Shown here: positions 1 to 5,061 of the stretch, piece by piece
How positions within the stretch are numbered: the stretch's first letter is position 1
Layout of the letters: the number at the start of each line of letters is the position of its first letter
From: an uncultured Bacillota bacterium
GTDB taxonomy: Bacteria; Bacillota; Clostridia; Christensenellales; UBA1242
Direction: 5' to 3'
Assembly: GCA_947088415.1 (NCBI GenBank)
Contig: CAMUGK010000067.1
Span: 1 to 5,061 of the forward strand
DNA: 5,061 nucleotides
The notes under the pieces: model-generated
What the model was told of the DNA's origin: nothing
Database searches by the model: none
The model's input: the letters and a program-made list of their open reading frames with translations, nothing else
Program-made: the position numbers and the translations under genes

Positions 1-606
1 ACATGGCGCACCTTCAAGAGTTTCTGGGTCTGTAAAACTTGAAAATTCAATAGATTTAATCATCTCTTGCTGCTCATAAAGTTGACGATTGTTTGAAAGA
101 AGTGCATCATAAAAATCTACATAATGCTCGTCGTAAATTTTATGACCTAACTGCAAATTTTGATTGTCAAATTTAAGCCCAGTTATAAGAATAGGATTTT
201 GATTTGTTGGTGTATAAGTTGAACCTTCTTGAATTTCAACTATTGACAAATTATTGTCACAATAATAAGTTTTTTCGTCATGAACAAAAGCATAAACTTT
301 TTGACGCTGTTTAACATGAACAACAAATTTGTTTGGAAAAACTGTTTCAATGTTTATTACTTCAACATAAGGACAAGACTTTTCAATATTTTCCTTATAT
401 TTCTTTTTACTTAAAAAGAGAACTGGACTGCCATAAGAAAATTCACCTGCCTCAATAATCTCTTGTGAAGATGACATATTTTCATCAATGCTTGTCCGAT
501 AGTCCACCGAAACCGAGTGGAGTGCAAAAAGAGTGAACAAAAGTATAACCAAAACGGCTATGACACCAAAAATACTTCCAAAAATTATCAAAAGTTTTTT
601 CTTCAT
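1..606 (-). CDS. ftsQ: FtsQ/DivIB-type cell division protein, 3' end beyond window
   Basis: Open frame of 202 codons with no stop before the left edge, so the C-terminus is missing. Three lysines follow Met1, then one hydrophobic membrane segment (about residues 5-29), then an extracytoplasmic domain: the bitopic layout of FtsQ/DivIB. Residues about 31-105 read like a POTRA domain. They include GSPVLFL (59-65), then a helix leading to PYVEVINIETVFPNKFVVHV (79-98), which matches the family pattern of 'pyV..v.v.r.fPn.l.v.v', followed by K/Q/R residues. The rest resembles the DivIB beta domain. In the family this protein binds FtsL and FtsB/DivIC and links them to the septal synthase FtsW-FtsI. 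The ATG directly follows the murA TGA with no gap, and AAAAGGA lies 5 nt upstream inside the murA 3' end, so the start is well supported and translation is probably coupled to murA. Cys78 and Cys116 would lie outside the membrane, which is unusual. The family call rests on topology, POTRA pattern and position, because FtsQ sequences diverge strongly. Confidence 0.78.
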   Translation of the reverse strand, partial: MKKKLLIIFGSIFGVIAVLVILLFTLFALHSVSVDYRTSIDENMSSSQEIIEAGEFSYGSPVLFLSKKKYKENIEKSCPYVEVINIETVFPNKFVVHVKQRQKVYAFVHDEKTYYCDNNLSIVEIQEGSTYTPTNQNPILITGLKFDNQNLQLGHKIYDEHYVDFYDALLSNNRQLYEQQEMIKSIEFSSFTDPETLEGAPC

Positions 607-1857
607 TCAAATCCTTTTAATATCTGCCCCTATTGACTGCAGTGTTTCTTCAAACTTATAATATCCCCTATCAATAAGTTCAACGTTGCTTATGCTTGTG
701 TAACCTTCTGCAACAAGCCCAGCAAGCACAAGTGAAGCACCACCACGAAGGTCATTTGCAACAACTTCAGCACCATAAAGTTTTTCCCTTCCACGCACAA
801 CACATACTCTGTCTCGAAAAGTTATATCTCCACCCATTTTGATAAGCTGTGGAATATGCTTAAATCTTGCTTCAAAAAGATTTTCACAAATCATGCAAGT
901 TCCGTCACTTACACACTGAAGTGCCATAGCTTGTGCTTGTAAGTCGGTAGGAAATCCGGGGTAAACTGCAGTTGAAATCTCGCCAAAGGTTTTAAGTCTT
1001 TGATTAGATTTCACAATAATTTTATCATTTTTCTCTTGAATAATGCAAGAAGAATTTAAAAGTTTTGCACATAAAACTTGATTTTCTTGCATCCTTGCAC
1101 CTTTTAAGGTAATTTCGCCACCACACATTGCACAAGCAATCATGTAAGTGCCAGCAATAATTCGGTCATAAATCGGCGTATATTCACAACCATACAATTT
1201 TTCAACCCCTTGAATTTCAATAACACTGCAACCTGCGTTATACACCTTTGCACCGCATAAATTTAAAAAGTTTTGCAGGTCAACCACTTCTGGTTCTTTG
1301 GCAGAATTGTAAATTCTTGTTTTCCCCTTAGTTAAAACTGCTGCCATCATTATGTTTTCGGTTGCACCAACACTAGGAAAGTTCAATATAACATCACTTC
1401 CCTTCATATTAGAGCCATCACAATATATGTATCCATTTTTTTCAACGACTTTTGCACCTAATGCACGCATTCCTGAAAGATGCAAGTCAATCGGTCTTAA
1501 CCCAATATCACAACCACCAGGGTATGCGATTTTAACCTTTTTATGCCTTGCTAAAATAGGCCCTAACATAAAAATAGACGCCCTAACCTTATCTGCTAAA
1601 TAATTTGGAATATCATGTTTGTTTGGACAAGTCATATCTACAACAAGGTCTTGACCACTCCATTCGATACTTCCACCCAGATAAGAAAGAATATCGTTCA
1701 TAGCTAAAACATCTGTAAACAATGGAATTTTGTTTAATTTAACTTTTCCATTAATTAAGTTACATGCAGAAAGAATTGGCAAGATTGAGTTTTTGGCAGT
1801 TTGAATCTCAACTTCTCCAAACAACTTATTGCCACCATTAATAAAGAATTTTGACAT
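607..1857 (-). CDS. murA: UDP-N-acetylglucosamine 1-carboxyvinyltransferase (MurA)
   Basis: Transfers enolpyruvate from phosphoenolpyruvate to UDP-GlcNAc in the cytosol, the first committed step of peptidoglycan synthesis. The 416 residues match the usual family length and cover the whole two-lobed EPSP-synthase-like fold. Key sites are visible: Lys22-Asn23 in TAKNSILPIL; the catalytic Cys116 in the loop PGGCDIGLRPIDLH (113-126); PSVGATENIM (161-170); DRIIAGTY (231-238); the general-base Asp305 in FPTDLQAQAM; and DLRGGASLVLAGL (369-381) with Arg397 in IDRGYY. Cys, not Asp, at the loop position predicts fosfomycin sensitivity. The usual SGAKN is QTAKN here. The protein has 15 cysteines. ATG at 1857 is preceded by GAGG with a short 4-nt spacer. 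The gene follows ftsW after 34 bp that carry a terminator-like hairpin, and its TGA abuts the ATG of the ftsQ-like gene. Many Bacillota carry two murA paralogues, and I cannot tell whether a second copy exists. Confidence 0.97.
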   Translation of the reverse strand: MSKFFINGGNKLFGEVEIQTAKNSILPILSACNLINGKVKLNKIPLFTDVLAMNDILSYLGGSIEWSGQDLVVDMTCPNKHDIPNYLADKVRASIFMLGPILARHKKVKIAYPGGCDIGLRPIDLHLSGMRALGAKVVEKNGYIYCDGSNMKGSDVILNFPSVGATENIMMAAVLTKGKTRIYNSAKEPEVVDLQNFLNLCGAKVYNAGCSVIEIQGVEKLYGCEYTPIYDRIIAGTYMIACAMCGGEITLKGARMQENQVLCAKLLNSSCIIQEKNDKIIVKSNQRLKTFGEISTAVYPGFPTDLQAQAMALQCVSDGTCMICENLFEARFKHIPQLIKMGGDITFRDRVCVVRGREKLYGAEVVANDLRGGASLVLAGLVAEGYTSISNVELIDRGYYKFEETLQSIGADIKRI

Positions 1858-1861
1858 AAAA

Positions 1862-1865
1862 CCTC
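1862..1865 (-). promoter_or_regulatory. Ribosome binding site of murA, short spacing
   Basis: GAGG lies 4 nt upstream of the murA ATG, closer than the 5-9 nt typical of AGGAGG-type sites. It is the only Shine-Dalgarno-like run in the 34-bp gap and sits just downstream of the terminator-like hairpin. The start is still secure, because the family N-terminus (FFINGGNKLFGEV) begins immediately after it. Confidence 0.6.
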
Positions 1866-1879
1866 ATATATATCTTATG

Positions 1880-1915
1880 AAAAAACAAGGTTTAAAGTGA
1901 ATTAAACCTTGTTTT
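1880..1915 (-). terminator. Terminator-like hairpin across the ftsW stop codon
   Basis: A perfect 14-bp inverted repeat has arms at 1915-1902 (AAAACAAGGTTTAA in the transcript sense) and 1895-1882 (TTAAACCTTGTTTT), with a 6-nt loop, TTCACT. The 3' arm runs into six consecutive T residues (1885-1880), the form of a Rho-independent terminator on the minus strand. The 5' arm pairs its A run with the T run. Only 3 of the 14 pairs are G-C, so the stem is weak for its length and termination may be partial. The ftsW TAA (1894-1892) is inside the 3' arm, so a ribosome finishing ftsW would cover the hairpin. Seen: the repeat and T run. Inferred: attenuation of murA and ftsQ. It could instead be an mRNA processing or 3'-end stabilising stem. 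Confidence 0.65.
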
Positions 1916-3046
1916 AGATTGCTTTGCAACATTAAGTGCAATGCCGACCGCACCCATAAAAACAGAAACGCTTGTTCCACCACTTGAAATAAATGGAAGT
2001 GGAAGTCCTGTTGGCGGAATTGAGCCTGTAACAACTGCAATATTGAGAAGTGTTTGAACACCTATAACAAACCCTACACCACAAGAAAGTAAACAACCAA
2101 GCCTATCTTTTGCATTTAGTCCTATTTTTATCAGCATAACAACAAGTGTTAAAAAGACAAGCATTAACAAAATAGTCCCTACAAAACCTACTTCTTCGCC
2201 AATAATTGAAAGAATAAAATCGCTTTCGGCAAATGGCAGAAATAGATATTTTTGACGAGAATTGAAAAGTCCAGTTCCAAACCAACCGCCAGAGCCAAGA
2301 CTATATAATGATTGAATAAGTTGAAATCCTTCGCCTTGTGGAGAAGCCCAAGGGTCAATAAATGCCATTAAACGTTTAAGTCGATAAGGCTCTAAAACAA
2401 TCAATAGCGGAACAGCCGCTGCCGCAGGAACTGAAAACATAAGAGTGTGCTTTTTGCTTATTCCGCCAATGATAAGCATAAATAAGGTGACAAAACATAT
2501 GCACATAGTAACACTCATTGACGGCTCTAACATTATTAAAAGGCAAAATATGCCAGCAACCAAAAGAATAGGAAGAAGACCTTTAAAGGTTTTAATTTTG
2601 TCATGATTGTCTGCCAAATAACACGCAGAGAAAATTACAAGTGCAAACTTAGCAATTTCAGATGGTTGAATAGAAATCCCTAAAATTGACACCCACCTTT
2701 TTGCACCATAACTTTCAACGCCAAGCCCTGGAATAAAAACCATAACAAGCAAAATTATGCTTACAATCACAATAGGAATTTTAAGTTTTGAAAGTTTGTG
2801 ATAGTCAAAAAAATAGAAAAATCCTAATGCGAAAATGCCTAAAACTACACCCATGATTTGTTTGAATAAAAAGAAATATTGATTGTTGTAGTGATGCATT
2901 GCCGAATAGTATGATGCACTATAAACCATGATGCAACCAAAAGTTGCAAGCCCAACAACAAGACAAAAGATGGTAAAAATTCTACCATCAAAATTAAATG
3001 TTAGACTATTTAATTTAGTCTTTTTGTGAGACCTTACTTTCGCCAA
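1892..3046 (-). CDS. ftsW: SEDS-family peptidoglycan glycosyltransferase FtsW
   Basis: Septal peptidoglycan polymerase of the SEDS family, an integral membrane protein that joins lipid II units together with a class B penicillin-binding protein. The 384 residues contain about ten hydrophobic segments after a basic, cytosolic N-terminus. SEDS signatures are clear: GAKRWVSI (114-121), QPSEIAKFA (127-135), EPSMSVT (174-180), YRLKRLMAFIDPW (221-233), the large extracellular loop with QKYLFLPFAESDFI (265-278) carrying the catalytic Asp276, IIGEEVGFVG (281-290), and PPTGLPLPFISSGGTS (344-359), where the common Tyr before GG is Ser. The start is TTG at 3046, with AAGGAG 7 nt upstream. The next in-frame Met (residue 40) lies inside the first membrane segment, so it cannot be the start. 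The gene overlaps murD by 32 bp. Position and motifs favour FtsW over RodA. In a spore former the same position can hold SpoVE, which sequence alone does not separate. Confidence 0.94.
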   Translation of the reverse strand: MAKVRSHKKTKLNSLTFNFDGRIFTIFCLVVGLATFGCIMVYSASYYSAMHHYNNQYFFLFKQIMGVVLGIFALGFFYFFDYHKLSKLKIPIVIVSIILLVMVFIPGLGVESYGAKRWVSILGISIQPSEIAKFALVIFSACYLADNHDKIKTFKGLLPILLVAGIFCLLIMLEPSMSVTMCICFVTLFMLIIGGISKKHTLMFSVPAAAAVPLLIVLEPYRLKRLMAFIDPWASPQGEGFQLIQSLYSLGSGGWFGTGLFNSRQKYLFLPFAESDFILSIIGEEVGFVGTILLMLVFLTLVVMLIKIGLNAKDRLGCLLSCGVGFVIGVQTLLNIAVVTGSIPPTGLPLPFISSGGTSVSVFMGAVGIALNVAKQSKTRFNSL

Positions 3047-4319
3047 ATAAATACTCCTTAAATTTTAAACCACGGACTGCATAGGAAGAAAATTCATCAA
3101 AACTTGCACACGCTGGAGATAAAAGTATGAGCATATTTGCAACTGCACACTCTTTGACATAAACGCAAGCTTCTTTCATGGTTTCAAACAAAATGCAGTC
3201 ATAGCCGAATTTTAAACCGCTCTCGTAAATCTCTCTTCCTGCTTCGCCAAAACAAACAACTTGTGCTATTGAATAGTTTTTCTTAAAAAATTCGTCAAAG
3301 TTTAAATCTTTATTTCTTCCACCCATTAAAAGTAGAATATTGCCACCACTCAAAGCTTGCAGGGCAGATTCAACCGATGGGATATTTGTTGCTTTGCTGT
3401 CATCATAAACAAGCGCACCATTAAGTTTGCCTAAAAATTCAAGCCTATGTGCTGGTGGCTTAAATGCCATGATTGCCGATTTGATATATCTTGGCTTAAT
3501 CTTATTTGCAAGGCAAATTGAAACTGCTGCCAAAACATTTTCAAGATTTTTTTCGCCTAAAAGCGGAATGTCATTTAGAGAAATAATTTTGGTTTTATTA
3601 TAAAAAATTCCGTTATTTTTAACAAAAACTCCTTTATTTAAGATATTTTTTGAAAAATATAGGTTTTTCTTTGAAATTTTGCTACCACGAGAATATTCAT
3701 CATCAAAGTTTAAAATAACTTTTTGAGATTTTTTGTTAGATAAAATTTTGCGTTTAACTCTAACATATTCTTCCATACTTCCATGTCTATCTAAGTGGTC
3801 TTGTTGAATATTTAAAATACAGGCAGTTGACGCATAAAAAACATGAGAAAGTTCAAGTTGAAAATTGGACACTTCGGTAATATAAAAAGTGTTTTTATCA
3901 CTTTTTTCACATACACTTGCAACAGGAAGTCCAATGTTTCCACAAACCACACTTTTCTTGCCTGCTTCTTCAAATATTCTGCCAACAAGTGAGGTAACCG
4001 TTGTTTTGCCATTTGTTCCAGTAATTCCAATAAACTTGCCCTTGCCATAAATATAGCCAATATCTAGTTCACTAAAAATCGGAGTTTTATTGATGATAAA
4101 ATGTGAGATTATTTGATTGCCAATAACCTTAATCCCCGGACTTACAACCACCATGTCATAATGATGAAAACAAGGGTCTTTATCAAAATTAAACAAATTG
4201 CCAAAACGGTTTTCGTCGTCATAGATGCTTACGCAAAAGCCTTTATTGTGAAGCAGTTTACAAACTGCTTGACCAGACACACCCATTCCATAAACTAAAA
4301 CCTTTTTGGCAACTTTCAT
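3015..4319 (-). CDS. murD: UDP-N-acetylmuramoyl-L-alanine--D-glutamate ligase (MurD)
   Basis: Cytosolic ATP-dependent ligase that adds D-glutamate to UDP-MurNAc-L-alanine. The 434 residues form the three Mur-ligase domains. The N-terminal nucleotide-binding fold has VLVYGMGVSG (7-16) and VVSPGIK (58-64). The central ATPase domain has the P-loop GTNGKTT (101-107), GNIGLPV, Glu149 in EVSNFQLE, His175 in QQDHLDRHGS, and Lys189 in YVRVK, the position that is carbamylated in the family. The C-terminal domain has AHRLEF (290-295), DDSKATN (306-312), LMGGRNKDLNF and LSPACASFDEF (400-410). Variants from the common motifs are EVSN for ELSS, GEKN for GxHN and DDSKATN for NDSKATN. The metal- and substrate-binding residues above are all kept, so it should be active. 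The ATG shares its A with the last base of the mraY TAA (TAATG). An AGGGG 7 nt upstream lies within mraY. The 3' end holds the ribosome binding site and first codons of ftsW. Confidence 0.97.
   Translation of the reverse strand: MKVAKKVLVYGMGVSGQAVCKLLHNKGFCVSIYDDENRFGNLFNFDKDPCFHHYDMVVVSPGIKVIGNQIISHFIINKTPIFSELDIGYIYGKGKFIGITGTNGKTTVTSLVGRIFEEAGKKSVVCGNIGLPVASVCEKSDKNTFYITEVSNFQLELSHVFYASTACILNIQQDHLDRHGSMEEYVRVKRKILSNKKSQKVILNFDDEYSRGSKISKKNLYFSKNILNKGVFVKNNGIFYNKTKIISLNDIPLLGEKNLENVLAAVSICLANKIKPRYIKSAIMAFKPPAHRLEFLGKLNGALVYDDSKATNIPSVESALQALSGGNILLLMGGRNKDLNFDEFFKKNYSIAQVVCFGEAGREIYESGLKFGYDCILFETMKEACVYVKECAVANMLILLSPACASFDEFSSYAVRGLKFKEYLFGESKVSQKD
3054..3059 (-). promoter_or_regulatory. 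Ribosome binding site that sets the ftsW TTG start
   Basis: AAGGAG inside the last codons of murD, followed by a 7-nt spacer (TATTTAT) and TTG at 3046-3044. It is the best Shine-Dalgarno sequence in the window and decides the ftsW start, since no ATG or GTG in that frame lies upstream of the first membrane segment at a suitable distance from any other such site. A strong site may compensate for the weak start codon. Confidence 0.85.
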
Positions 4320-5061
4320 TACACCACCCCTAACGCAAATAGATAGCCAATTAAACAGGCAAATCCTGTTGCTATCGTCACTACTATATATATTGCGACA
4401 ATGCGGTTTTCATGCACACCAAGTTTTTCAAAATGATGATGAAGTGGCGCCATTTTAAATATTCTTTTGTGTGTGCGTTTGTAATGCAAAACTTGCAATA
4501 TGTCTGACAAGGCAGTCAATACATACAAAATTCCTAAAATCGGCAAAATAAGTTCGGTCTTTGAAAAAACTGCAACCCCTGCAATAAATCCGCCAAGCGC
4601 AAGCGACCCAGTATCTCCCATAAAAATTTTGGCAGGAAAACCATTGAATAAAATAAAACTTAAAAGTCCGCCAACCATTGCAAAACATAAAAGTGCGATG
4701 TTAGAATTGCTTCCCCCAAGCAATGCTAATATCACTCCCATAAAAATAAGATAGACAAGACTTACACCACTGCAAAGCCCGTCCAAACCGTCTAAAAGAT
4801 TGACTGAGTTTGTAACCGCCACAAAAAAGAAGACAATAAAAGGAATTATAAATACGCCAAGGTCAAGATTAAGCCCAAAAAAGTTTAAATTACTGCCTAC
4901 ATTAAAATAAACATAAAAGGCAATGACAAGCGAAATACCAACTTGTCCAATTATTTTTTGATAAGGTTTTAACCCTTCGTTTTGATGAAATTTAATTTTA
5001 ATAAAATCATCTAGAAAACCTAAAAGACCATAAAACAGCATTATTAAAAGAATAAGCAAAC
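4319..5061 (-). CDS. mraY: Phospho-N-acetylmuramoyl-pentapeptide-transferase (MraY), 5' end beyond window
   Basis: Integral membrane enzyme that transfers phospho-MurNAc-pentapeptide from UDP to undecaprenyl phosphate, giving lipid I. The frame is open to the right edge. About 246 codons are present, against roughly 320-360 for the whole protein, so about the first quarter to third is missing. Numbering from the TTG at 5059, which is an internal leucine codon and not a start: Asp17-Asp18 in GLLGFLDDFIK, NSVNLLDGLDGL (84-95), FMGDTGS with Asp149 (146-152), and APLHHHFE with His207-209. These are the catalytic and nucleotide-binding motifs of the family, set between hydrophobic segments. The segment before the histidines reads VLTALSDILQV, where many MraY proteins have VETLSVILQV, so a conserved Glu is replaced by Thr and a nonpolar residue by Asp. 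The TAA stop overlaps the murD ATG by one base, which suggests coupled translation. Upstream cluster genes and the operon promoter would lie beyond the right edge. Confidence 0.96.
   Translation of the reverse strand, partial: LLILLIMLFYGLLGFLDDFIKIKFHQNEGLKPYQKIIGQVGISLVIAFYVYFNVGSNLNFFGLNLDLGVFIIPFIVFFFVAVTNSVNLLDGLDGLCSGVSLVYLIFMGVILALLGGSNSNIALLCFAMVGGLLSFILFNGFPAKIFMGDTGSLALGGFIAGVAVFSKTELILPILGILYVLTALSDILQVLHYKRTHKRIFKMAPLHHHFEKLGVHENRIVAIYIVVTIATGFACLIGYLFALGVV

Noticed and set aside
1352..1603. Plus-strand open frame of 83 codons inside murA.
   Set aside because: It lies fully antisense to a complete, well-conserved MurA and shows no recognisable protein features; a shadow frame.
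1872..1901. Possible promoter for murA: TTCACT (1901-1896) and TAAGAT (1877-1872), 18 nt apart.
   Set aside because: Each box matches only 4 of 6 consensus bases, and the predicted transcription start would fall in the GAGG of murA, leaving no usable leader. AT-rich DNA gives such matches by chance.
1864..2061. Minus-strand frame of 65 codons overlapping the ftsW 3' end and the hairpin, considered as a murG remnant or small gene in the gap.
   Set aside because: It is another frame of the conserved FtsW C-terminus, and its sequence has no MurG motif; a shadow frame.
4113..4298. Plus-strand open frame of 61 codons antisense to the murD 5' end.
   Set aside because: Sits opposite the conserved MurD N-terminal domain and has no family resemblance; a shadow frame.
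4500..4754. Plus-strand open frame of 84 codons inside mraY.
   Set aside because: Antisense to the conserved MraY catalytic region, with no recognisable domain; a shadow frame.
5057..5059. TTG at 5059 as a start codon for mraY.
   Set aside because: It is an internal leucine codon. The frame stays open to the window edge, and MraY needs roughly 70-110 more residues before the DD motif region.
1..5061. A novel accessory, defence or mobile system.
   Set aside because: Every long reading frame is accounted for by core peptidoglycan and division genes. No transposase, integrase, direct-repeat array or tRNA-like sequence was seen.

Overview
The window holds a stretch of the dcw (division and cell wall) cluster from a low-GC bacterium. 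Every gene is on the minus strand, so transcription runs from high to low coordinates. In that direction the order is mraY (5' end off the right edge), murD, ftsW, murA, and an ftsQ/divIB-type gene (3' end off the left edge). There are no RNA genes, mobile elements, CRISPR arrays or long non-coding stretches. The only intergenic gap is 34 bp, between ftsW and murA.

The organism looks like an uncultured or little-studied Clostridia-like member of the Bacillota. The evidence is the AT-rich sequence, strong AGGAG-type ribosome binding sites, the placing of murA and an ftsQ/divIB gene after ftsW, and very cysteine-rich cytosolic enzymes, which suggest an anaerobe. TGA is used as a stop and tryptophan is TGG, so this is the standard bacterial code and not the Mycoplasma code. 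The taxonomic placement is inference only.

The genes work on one pathway. MurA makes the first committed UDP-MurNAc precursor. MurD adds D-glutamate to UDP-MurNAc-L-Ala. MraY moves the finished pentapeptide onto undecaprenyl phosphate to give lipid I. FtsW polymerises lipid II at the septum. The FtsQ/DivIB-like protein is a bitopic divisome scaffold. MurG (lipid I to lipid II), which usually follows ftsW in related clusters, is not here.

The junctions are tight. mraY/murD share a TAATG, murD/ftsW overlap by 32 bp with a TTG start, and murA/ftsQ abut as TGA-ATG. The exception is ftsW/murA, where a perfect 14-bp inverted repeat followed by a T run includes the ftsW stop codon. This looks like an intrinsic terminator or attenuator inside the operon, exactly where murG would be expected. 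It is the most interesting signal in the window. Otherwise this is ordinary core genome, and I see no undescribed system.
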